Assembly: GCF_000760595.1 (NCBI RefSeq) | Contig: NZ_BBNM01000007.1 | Location: 1-64,000 of the forward strand | DNA length: 64,000 nucleotides | Origin: Acinetobacter soli | GTDB lineage: Bacteria > Pseudomonadota > Gammaproteobacteria > Pseudomonadales > Moraxellaceae | Reading direction: 5' to 3' | Shown here: in pieces, positions 19,829 through 29,101 of the stretch | Layout of the letters: each line of letters begins with the position of its first letter | How positions within the stretch are numbered: position 1 is the stretch's first letter | The notes under the pieces: generated by a model | Told to the model about the DNA's origin: nothing | Databases searched by the model: none | Seen by the model: the letters and a program-made list of their open reading frames with translations, nothing else | Made by a program: the position numbers and the translations under genes

Positions 19829-20944
19829 ATGACAAAGTTTACCGAAATCACAGCAGCAGTGACCGAATGCAAAGGCGCAGACTTTGAGCTCAAACAGCTC
19901 AAGATTCGTGAACCTCAAAACGATGAAGTATTGGTTAAAATTGTAGCAACGGGAATGTGCCATACCGATCTGATTGTGCGTGATCAGTATTATCCTGTTC
20001 CATTACCAGCAGTACTTGGTCACGAGGGTTCAGGCATCATTGAAGCCATTGGTCCGAATGTCAAAGATTTGGCTGTAGGTGATCACGTGGTGCTCAGCTA
20101 TGGCTTTTGTGGAAGCTGTGAGCAGTGTAGCAGCGGACAACCTGCCTACTGTCAGGATTTTTTTGGACGAAACTTCAGTGGTGGAGATCCAGATGGGCAT
20201 TCTGCCGTATGCACGCACGATCATCATAAAATTCATGATCATTTCTTTGCCCAATCTTCATTTGCAACCTACGCCATCAGCCGTGAAAATAATGCCGTAA
20301 AAGTGAGTAAAGATGTACCGCTTGAACTTTTGGGGCCACTCGGCTGCGGCATACAAACTGGTGCAGGTGCTGCAATCAATGCGCTGAAAGTCGCGCCTGC
20401 CAGTAGCTTTGTCACTTGGGGTGCGGGCGCAGTCGGACTCAGTGCACTTCTTGCTGCAAAAGTATGTGGTGCGACCACTATTATTGCAGTGGATATTGTC
20501 GAGTCTCGTTTGGCGTTAGCCAAAGAACTTGGCGCGACCCATGTTATCAACAGTAAAACGCAAGATCCTGTCGAAGCCATCAAGGAAATCACAGGCGGTG
20601 GTGTAAAGTTTGCTCTTGAATCGACTGGACGCCCAGAAATTTTGAAACAAGGGATCGATGCGCTCGGTATTCTTGGCAGCATTGCAGTGGTGGGTGCCCC
20701 TCCTTTAGGAACGACCGCAGCGTTTGACGTGAATGATTTATTGCTTGGCGGCAAATCGATTATCGGGGTTGTAGAAGGTAGCGGCGTACCGAAAAAGTTT
20801 ATTCCGGCTTTGGTTTCGCTGTATCAGCAAGGTAAGTTTCCGTTCGACAAACTGGTTAAGTTCTATGATTTTAAAGATATTAATCAGGCGGCAATAGATA
20901 GCCATAAAGGCATCACACTCAAACCCATTTTAAAAATTGGTTAA
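19829..20944 (+). CDS. areB: aryl-alcohol (benzyl alcohol) dehydrogenase
   Basis: A 371-residue zinc-dependent medium-chain alcohol dehydrogenase that oxidises benzyl alcohol to benzaldehyde with NAD+. The catalytic zinc region shows CHTDL (about 46) and GHEGSG (about 67). The structural zinc cysteines appear in CGSCEQC with a later Cys in AYC (about 97-113). The Rossmann motif is GAGAVGLSA (about 198). It is the middle gene of areCBA. Right after its stop is a 17-bp perfect inverted repeat and then areA. Confidence 0.95.
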   Translation: MTKFTEITAAVTECKGADFELKQLKIREPQNDEVLVKIVATGMCHTDLIVRDQYYPVPLPAVLGHEGSGIIEAIGPNVKDLAVGDHVVLSYGFCGSCEQCSSGQPAYCQDFFGRNFSGGDPDGHSAVCTHDHHKIHDHFFAQSSFATYAISRENNAVKVSKDVPLELLGPLGCGIQTGAGAAINALKVAPASSFVTWGAGAVGLSALLAAKVCGATTIIAVDIVESRLALAKELGATHVINSKTQDPVEAIKEITGGGVKFALESTGRPEILKQGIDALGILGSIAVVGAPPLGTTAAFDVNDLLLGGKSIIGVVEGSGVPKKFIPALVSLYQQGKFPFDKLVKFYDFKDINQAAIDSHKGITLKPILKIG

Positions 20945-20948
20945 GCAT

Positions 20949-20984
20949 TGAGAAGTGATGTCTTAAATAAGACATCACTTCTCA
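20949..20984 (+). other. perfect 17-bp inverted repeat between areB and areA
   Basis: TGAGAAGTGATGTCTTA at 20949-20965 is followed after two bases by its exact reverse complement (20968-20984). It begins 4 bp after the areB stop and lacks a following T run. It could be a processing or 3'-end stabilising hairpin that separates areCB from areA, or a regulatory palindrome. Confidence 0.8.
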
Positions 20985-21027
20985 AATCGTAAATAAATCA
21001 AAATGATTTAAAAAGGATTTTTAATAC

Positions 21028-22008
21028 ATGTTACAGAGTTTAGATCCTCAACTGGCAAGTTTTTTTGCAATGCTTGAAGCTCAAGGTGCACCTGCATTTG
21101 ATATTGGTACTCTAAATGATCCAAATATCAATGAAATGAGAAACTGGTATCTCAATTTCGGTCCTCACGTCGCGGGGCAATTCATTGAACTTCAAGACGT
21201 AGAAGATTTATGGATACAAGTAGACGATGGTAACTTACGCTTAAGATTGTATAAAACTCAACGCCAGCATAGTGAATCATGTGAAACACTGATTTACTTC
21301 CATGGCGGAGGTTGGTGTATAGGGAGTATCGAAACGCATGATTTACTTTGTCGACATTTGGTGAACGATCTAGATGTTAATGTCATTAGTGTCGATTATC
21401 GTCTTGCGCCTGAATACCCATACCCTCAAGCTGCTCATGATGCGATTCATGCCACACAGTGGGTTTTTGAACATGCATCTGCTCTTGGCATTCATCCAGA
21501 CCATTTATATGTTGCAGGAGACAGCGCAGGAGGCAATCTGGCAGCAATCACTGCTCTCACTTTTAAAGAACAAACGTATAGAACTTCTTTAGCAGGGCAA
21601 ATTTTAATCTACCCATGTATTGATCTTACCGTAATACATGACAACAAATATCCATCCTTTGAAGAACAGAAACACACCCCTCCTCTATCTGCCGAACAAA
21701 TGTCAAAGATGATACAAATCTATCTGAAAAATGAAGATTTTGCTTATCAATGGCTTGCCTCACCACTACTCGCTCAAAGTCACCAACATCTTCCATCTAC
21801 ATTAATTATAACAGCCGAATTTGATCCTTTACGTGATCAGGGTCGTGTTTATTTTGAAAAATTAAAAAGCAGTTTAGTAAATACTGAATATCATGAAATA
21901 AAAGGTGTGGTACATGGTTTTTTTGAAATGTATGGCGTACTCAATAAAACGAAAGAGACGATCAATATAATAAGAGCGTGGTTAAAAAACAATACACAAG
22001 CCAAATAA
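21028..22008 (+). CDS. areA: benzyl-ester esterase (hormone-sensitive-lipase family)
   Basis: A 326-residue alpha/beta hydrolase that splits benzyl alkanoates to benzyl alcohol. The oxyanion motif HGGGW (about residues 93-97) and the nucleophile motif GDSAGGN (about 165-171) mark the HSL family. The acid and His are likely in AEFDPLRDQG (about 265) and VHGFFE. It is the last gene of areCBA, 83 bp after areB with the perfect inverted repeat in the gap, and is followed by an intrinsic terminator. The ribosome site is AAAAGGA. Confidence 0.9.
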   Translation: MLQSLDPQLASFFAMLEAQGAPAFDIGTLNDPNINEMRNWYLNFGPHVAGQFIELQDVEDLWIQVDDGNLRLRLYKTQRQHSESCETLIYFHGGGWCIGSIETHDLLCRHLVNDLDVNVISVDYRLAPEYPYPQAAHDAIHATQWVFEHASALGIHPDHLYVAGDSAGGNLAAITALTFKEQTYRTSLAGQILIYPCIDLTVIHDNKYPSFEEQKHTPPLSAEQMSKMIQIYLKNEDFAYQWLASPLLAQSHQHLPSTLIITAEFDPLRDQGRVYFEKLKSSLVNTEYHEIKGVVHGFFEMYGVLNKTKETINIIRAWLKNNTQAK

Positions 22009-22020
22009 TCAGTTTTAATT

Positions 22021-22047
22021 AAAAAGGTTCTTATTAAGAACCTTTTT
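22021..22047 (+). terminator. intrinsic terminator after areA
   Basis: AGGTTCTT-ATT-AAGAACCT flanked by AAAA and TTTT; begins about 12 bp after the areA stop. It closes the areCBA unit before salD. Confidence 0.92.
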
Positions 22048-22204
22048 AATTTACCCATAAAATTATTATATCAATAATGTATAAATATATACTCTCACAT
22101 GACTAAAAATATAAAACCAATCATTTAAAATTTAAAATACTCTAAATAATTTTAGATAAATAAAAGTCAAATGGTTTGACTTATCCAATACAAGGATTTT
22201 GAGT

Positions 22205-23365
22205 ATGTTTCCTCATAAATTATCTCTGGTTCTGATCGGCTGTATACCGTTATCAAGCTATGCATTTAATGGCGTTTATAATACTGGATCTGGACAAGTT
22301 TCAAGCGCTATGGGCGGTGTAAGTCTTGCTCAAGGTATGGATCGAACCTCGATTCATGATAATCCTGCCAATCTGTCTTTTCAAAACAGTGGTGCAGATG
22401 CCCAACTTTCGTTATTAAATATCCGTTCTAAAGCAACCTTACTGAATCAACCAGAAGGCTTTTATTCGAATAAAGTCATTCCGATTCCAAGTCTGGCTTT
22501 GGTGCAGCATTATAATGACCACTTAAGTTGGGGTTTAAGTCTCACGGGTGCAGGTGCTTCAGTAGACTATGATGAGCCTGCAATCCATGGGTTTCCAGCC
22601 GATAAAGCCAAAGATAATCTGGCAATTGTAAAGGCAAGTCCAACGGTATCGTACAAGGTTTTACCCAATCTCAGTTTGGGTGCGAGTTTAGATTTAGGCA
22701 TTCAGCAATTTAGGGCAAAAGGTGTACTTGCAGGAGTCGATGCACAAGGCACGCCTATTTTTCTAGAAAGCCATGGTAATCAATGGGCCTATGGCGTTGG
22801 TGCAAGTGTAGGTACGACTTGGGAATTTCAACCCAATTGGTGGCTTGGCGCGAGCTATAGCACTGAAATGAAATTTTCGAAGCTCGATGACTATAAAAAT
22901 GATTTATTGGCACGCAGTGAAGGCAGAATTAATTTGCCAGAACGTTATGGAATCGGAATTAAACACAAACTAAATCAAAAGCTTACTCTAGCAGCCGATA
23001 TCGTACGTTTTAATTGGCAAGATGCTGATGGATTGGGGAAAAAAGGTTCTTTTAACTGGCAAAATCAAACGGTTTATCGAGCTGGCGTGGATTATCAGCT
23101 CACACCTCATGATCATTTGCGTTTTGGCTATAGCCATGCAGACTCAGTTGTAGATACTCAAGACACATTGGTGAATTTTTATGCCAATGCCGTCGCCAAT
23201 CAATCATGGACTATTGGCTACGGCCGTGATCTTGGTTTTGCAACACTCAATCTTAGCTATGAATATGCGGTGAACAAAACCTTAAATGGCACTGGAAACA
23301 GCACAGGCACCAATTTAAGTAATCAGAACCATGTGATTACCCTCGGAATTTCAAAAGACTTTTAA
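22205..23365 (+). CDS. salD: FadL-family outer-membrane transport protein of the salicylate cluster
   Basis: A 386-residue outer-membrane protein of the FadL/OmpP1/TodX family. It begins with a signal peptide (MFPHKLSLVLIGCIPLSSYA, cleavage probably before F21) and then shows the family N-terminus with SAMGGVSLAQGMDRTS and NPANLSF. It ends with aromatic beta-strands (VITLGISKDF). FadL relatives carry hydrophobic compounds, here presumably salicylate esters. The ATG at 22205 has AAGGA 8 bp upstream. It is 30 bp before salE and probably cotranscribed with it. Confidence 0.9.
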   Translation: MFPHKLSLVLIGCIPLSSYAFNGVYNTGSGQVSSAMGGVSLAQGMDRTSIHDNPANLSFQNSGADAQLSLLNIRSKATLLNQPEGFYSNKVIPIPSLALVQHYNDHLSWGLSLTGAGASVDYDEPAIHGFPADKAKDNLAIVKASPTVSYKVLPNLSLGASLDLGIQQFRAKGVLAGVDAQGTPIFLESHGNQWAYGVGASVGTTWEFQPNWWLGASYSTEMKFSKLDDYKNDLLARSEGRINLPERYGIGIKHKLNQKLTLAADIVRFNWQDADGLGKKGSFNWQNQTVYRAGVDYQLTPHDHLRFGYSHADSVVDTQDTLVNFYANAVANQSWTIGYGRDLGFATLNLSYEYAVNKTLNGTGNSTGTNLSNQNHVITLGISKDF

Positions 23366-23395
23366 ACGCGATCAATACATTAAAGGACGATCAAA

Positions 23396-24115
23396 ATGAC
23401 AACATATGTACTTGTTCATGGCTCATGGCACGATGGTTCTCTCTGGGAACCTGTAGCCACTCATTTACGTGGTCAAGGCCATACCGTGCACTGTCCGACT
23501 GTGGCAGGCCATGGCCCAAATGCCGACCGGAATGTGACTCACGCGCAGTGCAGTCAATCGATTGCGGATTATATCGTAAAGCATGATCTCAGCGAGATTG
23601 TACTGCTTGGGCACAGCTATGGTGGCACCATTATTTCCAAAGTCGCCGAGGCCATTCCTGAGCGCATTCAAAGGCTGATTTACTGGAATGCTTTTGTTTT
23701 ACAAGACGGCGAAAATATGTTTGATAACATGCCAGAAGCCTACTACGAGCTGTTTACGAGTTTGGCCGCAGCATCGGGTGATAATACTGTTCTACTGCCT
23801 TATGAAGTATGGCGTCATGCTTTCATCAATGATGCAGATGATCAAATGGCTGAGGAAACTTACAAGATGCTTACGCCTGAGCCTTGTCAACCCTTTCATG
23901 ATCGACTGGATCTAAAAAAATTCTATGCACTGAATATTCCAAAAAGCTACCTGAACTGCACCGAAGATCAAGCTTTGCCTGCTGGCTTTTGGCATCCTAA
24001 AATGTCGAGCCGACTCGGAGAATTTAAGTTGGTTGAAATGGGTGGAAGCCATGAAGCAATGTTTACCCGCCCTCAAGAACTAGCAGCTAAAATTATTGAA
24101 GCCAGTCATGATTAA
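23396..24115 (+). CDS. salE: salicylate esterase (alpha/beta hydrolase)
   Basis: A 239-residue alpha/beta hydrolase of the EstA/hydroxynitrile-lyase-like type. It has the HGSWHDG oxyanion region (about residues 8-14), the nucleophile motif GHSYGG (about 75-80) and a C-terminal GGSHEAMF that supplies the His. In ADP1 SalE cleaves ethyl salicylate, which provides salicylate for SalA. It is cotranscribed with salD and converges with salR; a GC-rich hairpin fills the 31-bp gap. Confidence 0.9.
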   Translation: MTTYVLVHGSWHDGSLWEPVATHLRGQGHTVHCPTVAGHGPNADRNVTHAQCSQSIADYIVKHDLSEIVLLGHSYGGTIISKVAEAIPERIQRLIYWNAFVLQDGENMFDNMPEAYYELFTSLAAASGDNTVLLPYEVWRHAFINDADDQMAEETYKMLTPEPCQPFHDRLDLKKFYALNIPKSYLNCTEDQALPAGFWHPKMSSRLGEFKLVEMGGSHEAMFTRPQELAAKIIEASHD

Positions 24116-24122
24116 TTGTTTA

Positions 24123-24146
24123 GACTGCCGGGCTTAGCCCGCGGTC
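24123..24146. terminator. GC-rich hairpin between salE and salR
   Basis: A stem of about 10 bp with one bulged base and a TTA loop (CGGGC/GCCCG core) lies between two convergent genes. The U tract is poor, so it may be a weak terminator. Confidence 0.5.
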
Positions 24147-25037
24147 TTACAAAACTGAAATAACCTTTTTACAGGTTTGAATCAACCATGTCCGAGCAAG
24201 AGGTTCATTGGTTTGGGCAAACCAATGTAAGCCCACATAAAATTCAGACATTTGAAACGGCAATTCCAAAACACGGACATGGGATTGATTTAAATATTGC
24301 TGTGCAGCACGACTGGGCAGCGTTACCATCAAATCTGTTTTATCCAGCACACCTTGTAAAACTCCAAAATGGGGTACTTCCAAAGCAATTTTACGTTGAT
24401 GCCCCATTAGTTTTAATACATGATCGACCTGAGTATGCCCGGTAGATGACTTTATCGCCACATGAGATTCATTTAAATACGCATCAAAACTGAGCGTACT
24501 TCCTATTCGCGGATGATTCATATTAACCAGTGCAACATATCGCTCTAAAAAAAGAGTCTCATATTCAAGATGCTTAAACTCCAAATGTGTACTATTAAAA
24601 ATAGCCACATCAATAAATCCTTCGATTAACCATTTTTCGACTTGATCAATTTTAATCTCTTCTACTTCTATTTTTATTTTTGGGGCATGTGCTCGTAAGT
24701 ATTCGATTAATGTCGGTAACAAGCAAATTTCACCAATATCTGATAAACCAATTCGAAAGGTTTTATTTGAAGTGAGTGGATTAAAATTTAATGCCTCATC
24801 GACTGCTATTTCAATTTTTAAAATCGACTCTTTAAATACAGGATATAATTCATGCGATAATTTAGTTGCTTCCACACCATATTGCGTGCGTTCAAATAAA
24901 GGATTATTTAAATGCTTACGTAATCGATTTAAATTATAGGTAACAGAAGGTTGACTCAGATTTAAAATCTCAGCGGCTTTACTGATATTTTTATTTTCAT
25001 AAACACAAATAAAAATACGGATCAGACTTAAGTCCAC
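24147..25037 (-). CDS. salR: LysR-type regulator of salicylate genes
   Basis: A 296-residue LysR-type regulator of the NahR/NodD-like type, with helix-turn-helix KNISKAAEILNLSQPSVTYN (about 15-34) and an effector domain from about residue 90. It is quite different from CatM and BenM in this window. It lies 124 bp downstream of salA on the same strand. In ADP1 the regulator of the sal genes is SalR, thought to respond to salicylate. No ribosome site as strong as those of its neighbours is visible. Confidence 0.9.
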   Translation of the reverse strand: MDLSLIRIFICVYENKNISKAAEILNLSQPSVTYNLNRLRKHLNNPLFERTQYGVEATKLSHELYPVFKESILKIEIAVDEALNFNPLTSNKTFRIGLSDIGEICLLPTLIEYLRAHAPKIKIEVEEIKIDQVEKWLIEGFIDVAIFNSTHLEFKHLEYETLFLERYVALVNMNHPRIGSTLSFDAYLNESHVAIKSSTGHTQVDHVLKLMGHQRKIALEVPHFGVLQGVLDKTDLMVTLPSRAAQQYLNQSHVRVLELPFQMSEFYVGLHWFAQTNEPLARTWLIQTCKKVISVL

Positions 25038-25118
25038 GTTTTAAGATCTTCCATGATTTTAATTTAATCCTATCATAAACACTTTTATTCAACTCTTTCA
25101 AAATAGAATTGTTTTAAA

Positions 25119-25148
25119 GGCACAAGTCGTTCAAAACACTCTTGTGCC
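25119..25148 (-). other. intercistronic hairpin between salA and salR
   Basis: GGCACAAG (25119-25126) pairs with CTTGTGCC (25141-25148) around a 14-nt loop, just after the salA stop. On the minus strand only a short U run follows. It could partly terminate or stabilise the salA message. Confidence 0.6.
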
Positions 25149-25161
25149 AAATTGTTAGTGT

Positions 25162-26430
25162 TTAAATCGTTGCAACAGGCGACAGCGCTGCTCGGGCCGC
25201 TAACATGTCTTGTGTTAAATCATGCTGCCATAACCAGTCAAAACGGTTTTGCAAATGTGCACCCACTGCTTCAAAGCTTGGATACAGCGCTGAGTTAAGT
25301 TCATATATTTGCCCAGACTCACGCGAAGTACGCTGAACCTTACAGGCACGTTCTTTTCGGATCTGTTCATATATTGCAGAAAATCGCGGTAAATCTTCAA
25401 CAGTCAGCTCAGTGTGCTCAAACAACACTTTTAGCGTGAGTGCATCTTCAAGCCCTTGTCCTGCTCCGGCACCCTGATGTGGAAGCATGGCGTGCGCAGC
25501 ATCTCCCATTAATACGACACGGCCAGAGTGACTTTGATAAGTCGGCAATTCGGCCAGTTCGTGCAGTGCCCACAAGGTCGGATGCTCAATCAAACCGAGT
25601 AAAATTCGGCAGCTTTCGCTCCAGTCCTGAAAATCGTCCAACATTTCCTGTTTGTCTACCGCACGTGTCCATGGGGTATGTTTTGCAAGCGTAAGCTGCT
25701 CAGCGTTTGTCTTAAACGCAACAATGTTAATGTCTTCACCTTGACGAATCGGAAAGGTCAAAATGTGCTTGTTTTTGCCTAAAAACATTTGTGGTACGTC
25801 GGCAATTTCTACATCTAGGCCGGCTGCCACAATGGCCTGTCTAAATTCTGTCGCTTTGATGATACCGCGGTAAGCCCACGTGCCAGTAAAATTAGGACGT
25901 ACCGGAGCAAACTGATGGGTTTGCAGCACATAATCACGCGTGGCGGAGTGTATACCATCTGCACCGATGACATAATCGGCTTCGGCGCGTGTCCCATCTT
26001 CAAAACTCAATTCGATATGCGTATCGTACTCCTGAATCGATTTGAGTTTTTTATTAAACTTACACTGGTGCTGTGGAATATTTCCTAAAATAGCATCTAA
26101 GAAATCGGCACGATGCACCGAAGACTGACCAACCTGAGGAGAAATTGAACTCGACAAATAATCATCGTTATAGCCATTTCGCCATTGAAACCACACATCC
26201 TGAAATGGCGCAGATACTTGATCTGCAATCGCGGTATATTGCGAAGCCAAACCAAGTAGCTCAATGGCACGAACCGCATTCGCGCCAAATGAAATTCCGG
26301 CACCAATTTCAGAAAATTGAGGTGCTGCTTCATATAAGCAAACATCTAAATGCGGCTGTTTAAATAAGTTGGCTGCAAGCGCGACTCCCGCAATACCACC
26401 ACCCACCAATGCAATACGAACTTTTTTCAT
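25162..26430 (-). CDS. salA: salicylate 1-hydroxylase
   Basis: A 422-residue FAD-dependent monooxygenase that converts salicylate to catechol with NADH and O2. It shows the dinucleotide motif VGGGIAGVALAA (about 9-20), the DG motif in VIGADGIHSATR (about 155) and the second FAD motif GDAAHAMLPHQGAG (about 312-325). I start at the ATG at 26430, 8 bp after AAAGGAAT; a GTG directly before it is also possible. The product feeds CatA at the other end of the cluster. Confidence 0.94.
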   Translation of the reverse strand: MKKVRIALVGGGIAGVALAANLFKQPHLDVCLYEAAPQFSEIGAGISFGANAVRAIELLGLASQYTAIADQVSAPFQDVWFQWRNGYNDDYLSSSISPQVGQSSVHRADFLDAILGNIPQHQCKFNKKLKSIQEYDTHIELSFEDGTRAEADYVIGADGIHSATRDYVLQTHQFAPVRPNFTGTWAYRGIIKATEFRQAIVAAGLDVEIADVPQMFLGKNKHILTFPIRQGEDINIVAFKTNAEQLTLAKHTPWTRAVDKQEMLDDFQDWSESCRILLGLIEHPTLWALHELAELPTYQSHSGRVVLMGDAAHAMLPHQGAGAGQGLEDALTLKVLFEHTELTVEDLPRFSAIYEQIRKERACKVQRTSRESGQIYELNSALYPSFEAVGAHLQNRFDWLWQHDLTQDMLAARAALSPVATI

Positions 26431-26562
26431 CACACAATTCCTTTGAGTGTTGTTTTATCTAATTTCATCTTGCGTTAGCGCACAAAACTTATCCAATTAA
26501 AAGATCTCAATGACAGACATCAATATTTTAAATAATCTAAAAAAAACAAAAACCTAAAAACA

Positions 26563-26629
26563 AATGGCCATTAAAAAATTTTCAAATATCTTTTCTACAA
26601 GACAAAAGATCGATCAAAATGGCCATTTT
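26563..26629. promoter_or_regulatory. two AATGGCCATT palindromes in the salA-pmrC gap
   Basis: The divergent 333-bp gap between salA and pmrC (26431-26763) holds AATGGCCATT at 26563-26572 and the longer perfect palindrome AAAATGGCCATTTT at 26616-26629, with centres 55 bp apart. They look like paired operators or arms of one large stem. The rest of the gap is AT-rich with no gene. Confidence 0.5.
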
Positions 26630-26763
26630 CTTATATTAAGCACTTGAAAATATGTAACTTCTAACAATGAGAAGATCGTGAATTCATTCTAAATCTAATT
26701 TTTTCTTAATTTTTGAGTTTTCTAATATACCTAGAATCTCAATGAACATTTAAAGACCAAAAT

Positions 26764-28419
26764 ATGTTTGCCGCTTTAACACCAAACAAACAATGGCGTG
26801 TCTCGATACACACCTTTAATGCTGTTCTGGCTTGCTGGTTGGCCAGTTTTACCAATGGCAGTTTTTATCATAAAGTTTTGCAGCTCAGTGCATTTGACGG
26901 TTTGATGCAAGTACTGTTTATGAGTGCCACATTTTTACTGATTGCTGGCGTAAATTTTATCTTTTTACAATTGATCAGTTGGCGAGCATCTGCCAAAACT
27001 GTCGCTGTGATCATGATTGTATTAACGGGGTTAACCTCTTACTTTGTCAATCAGCTCGGTGTAAATGTCAATACCGCGCAGATTGAAAATGTCATGCAAA
27101 CCGATACGCGTGAAGCATTGGATTTGCTCTCTATACCGCTGTTGTTATGGGTACTTAAAATCATTGTGGTACCTTTAATTGGTCTTTTATTTATTCAAAT
27201 CAAGCCAGCCAATAACCTTAAGCATTTGTTGATTGGTAAATTCGGCAGCTTGGCTGTAGCACTTTTTATCATAGGTGCTGGACTTTTTTCTTTTTATAGC
27301 CAATATGCGCCGATCTTTCGCGAAAATAGAGAGCTTAAAGCACAGATTTCACCGCTGAATGTGATCTCGAGTAGCTGGAGTTATTCCCGCCGGCAATATA
27401 AAAAACGCGATCTGCCTTTGGTCAAATACGGTGAAGATGCACACATCGTACATACTGTGGGTGCACATGCACCTAAAATTATGGTGCTGGTGGTGGGTGA
27501 AACAGCGCGTGCAGAAAACTTTAGCCTAAATGGTTATCACAAACCGACCAATCCAGAGCTAAGTAAACTTGATCTGGTAAATTTTACCCAAGCCTCCTCT
27601 TGTGGTACGCAAACCTCAGTTTCAGTGCCGTGTATGTTTTCAGGCATGAAGCGTAGCGCGTATGATGAAGCATTGGCGGGTCATCGTGAAGGCCTGTTAG
27701 ATATTGTACAGCGCGCAGGCTATGAAGTGACATGGATTGATAACAACTCGGGCTGCAAAGGTGCATGTGATCGTATACAACATTACATCTCGCCTAAAGA
27801 TGATCCACGTTACAAAAATCAGTGTAAAGACGGCGAATGTTATGACGGAATTTTAATCGATGCCTTAAAGGATTATCTTAAAGCGCTCGACTTAAAACAG
27901 CTCAAAAAAGATCAATTGATTGTATTGCATCAACTAGGGAGCCATGGGCCAGCTTATTACAAACGCTACCCTGCTGCTTTTAAAAAATTTACGCCGACCT
28001 GTGACACCAACAATATTCAAAACTGCTCACGCGAAAGCTTGATCAATAGCTACGACAACACCATTTTGTATACCGATCACGTACTGAGTACATTGATTCA
28101 TACCCTCGATGCTTTACCGGTCTCGACAGGTCTGATGTATTTATCGGATCACGGTGAATCGACTGGTGAAAATGGATTGTATCTCCACGGTACGCCTTAT
28201 TTTATGGCACCGAAAGAACAAACGCACATTCCTATGTTATTCTGGTTTTCAACGACATGGCCACAGCAACAAACAATCAAGCAGTGCTTAAACGGACAAA
28301 AAAATAATCCGGTCAGTCAAGATAATTTGTTTCCAACCGTGTTGGGCTTGTTGCATATTCGAACACAGGTATTGGATTCAAGCTTGGATTTGACCGCTCA
28401 ATGCAGAGGTAAACTGTAG
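26764..28419 (+). CDS. pmrC: lipid A phosphoethanolamine transferase
   Basis: A 551-residue EptA/PmrC-type enzyme of the alkaline-phosphatase/sulfatase superfamily. It adds phosphoethanolamine to lipid A on the periplasmic side of the inner membrane. Five hydrophobic segments fill about residues 15-180. The catalytic domain shows VGETARAENF (about 243), the nucleophile Thr in SSCGTQTSVSVPC (about 280), several Cys that probably form disulfides, and LSDHGES (about 460). It is followed after 1 bp by the response regulator and then the sensor kinase, the same order as pmrCAB in other Acinetobacter. Confidence 0.92.
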   Translation: MFAALTPNKQWRVSIHTFNAVLACWLASFTNGSFYHKVLQLSAFDGLMQVLFMSATFLLIAGVNFIFLQLISWRASAKTVAVIMIVLTGLTSYFVNQLGVNVNTAQIENVMQTDTREALDLLSIPLLLWVLKIIVVPLIGLLFIQIKPANNLKHLLIGKFGSLAVALFIIGAGLFSFYSQYAPIFRENRELKAQISPLNVISSSWSYSRRQYKKRDLPLVKYGEDAHIVHTVGAHAPKIMVLVVGETARAENFSLNGYHKPTNPELSKLDLVNFTQASSCGTQTSVSVPCMFSGMKRSAYDEALAGHREGLLDIVQRAGYEVTWIDNNSGCKGACDRIQHYISPKDDPRYKNQCKDGECYDGILIDALKDYLKALDLKQLKKDQLIVLHQLGSHGPAYYKRYPAAFKKFTPTCDTNNIQNCSRESLINSYDNTILYTDHVLSTLIHTLDALPVSTGLMYLSDHGESTGENGLYLHGTPYFMAPKEQTHIPMLFWFSTTWPQQQTIKQCLNGQKNNPVSQDNLFPTVLGLLHIRTQVLDSSLDLTAQCRGKL

Positions 28420-28420
28420 C

Positions 28421-29101
28421 GTGATCAGAATTTTATACATAGAAGACGATGTCATGATCGGTAAAACGACTTTCAAGCTGCTTCAGCATGAGAAGTTTGA
28501 AGTCGATTGGGCCAAAAATGGCATCGAGGCACTCGATTTTTTATTTCGCCAGACTTATCACTTGGTTTTACTCGATTTGGGCTTGCCAGAACTTGACGGC
28601 CTAGACGTACTCAAGCACATTCGTAAAAAAATGGAGCTAAACAAGCTGGCAGTGATTATTATCAGTGCCCGCGATCAGAGTAAAGAAAAGATTCAGGGTT
28701 TGAAGCTCGGCGCAGATGATTATATCGTCAAGCCTTACGATTTTGATGAGTTAGTGGCACGGATTGAATCCGTTTTGCGACGCGGTAATTATTCCTCTTT
28801 AAGTGAAATTAGTTTTAAAGTGGGTCAGATTCAGCTTTTTCCAAATACACATCGACTACTCAAAGAAGGCCAGCCCATTAATGTTTCAAATAAAGAGTGG
28901 GCCATTTTAGAACCGATGATGATGTATCCCAATCAGATTTTTTCTAAAAATATGCTCGAAGAAAAACTCTACGATTGCGATGATGAAGTGAACAGCAATA
29001 CCATTGAGGTCCATATTCATAATTTAAGACAAAAGCTAGGGAAAGATTTTATCCGAAATGTGCGAGGCTTAGGCTATTGTGTTGAAAGCACAGACAAATG
29101 A
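28421..29101 (+). CDS. pmrA: OmpR-family response regulator, PmrA type
   Basis: A 226-residue response regulator: receiver domain with acidic pair ED (residues 8-10), phospho-acceptor Asp52 in LLDLGLPELDG and Lys in IVKPYDFDE, then an OmpR-type winged helix that ends NVRGLGYCVE. It starts with GTG one base after the pmrC stop and its end overlaps the kinase start by 23 bp, so all three are one operon. It probably controls pmrC in response to the PmrB signal, as known in related species. Confidence 0.9.
   Translation: MIRILYIEDDVMIGKTTFKLLQHEKFEVDWAKNGIEALDFLFRQTYHLVLLDLGLPELDGLDVLKHIRKKMELNKLAVIIISARDQSKEKIQGLKLGADDYIVKPYDFDELVARIESVLRRGNYSSLSEISFKVGQIQLFPNTHRLLKEGQPINVSNKEWAILEPMMMYPNQIFSKNMLEEKLYDCDDEVNSNTIEVHIHNLRQKLGKDFIRNVRGLGYCVESTDK

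Noticed and set aside
20269..20754. 161-codon open frame on the minus strand
   Set aside because: It lies fully within areB, whose alcohol dehydrogenase motifs are clear; low-complexity Ala/Ser/Pro composition is typical of an antisense frame.
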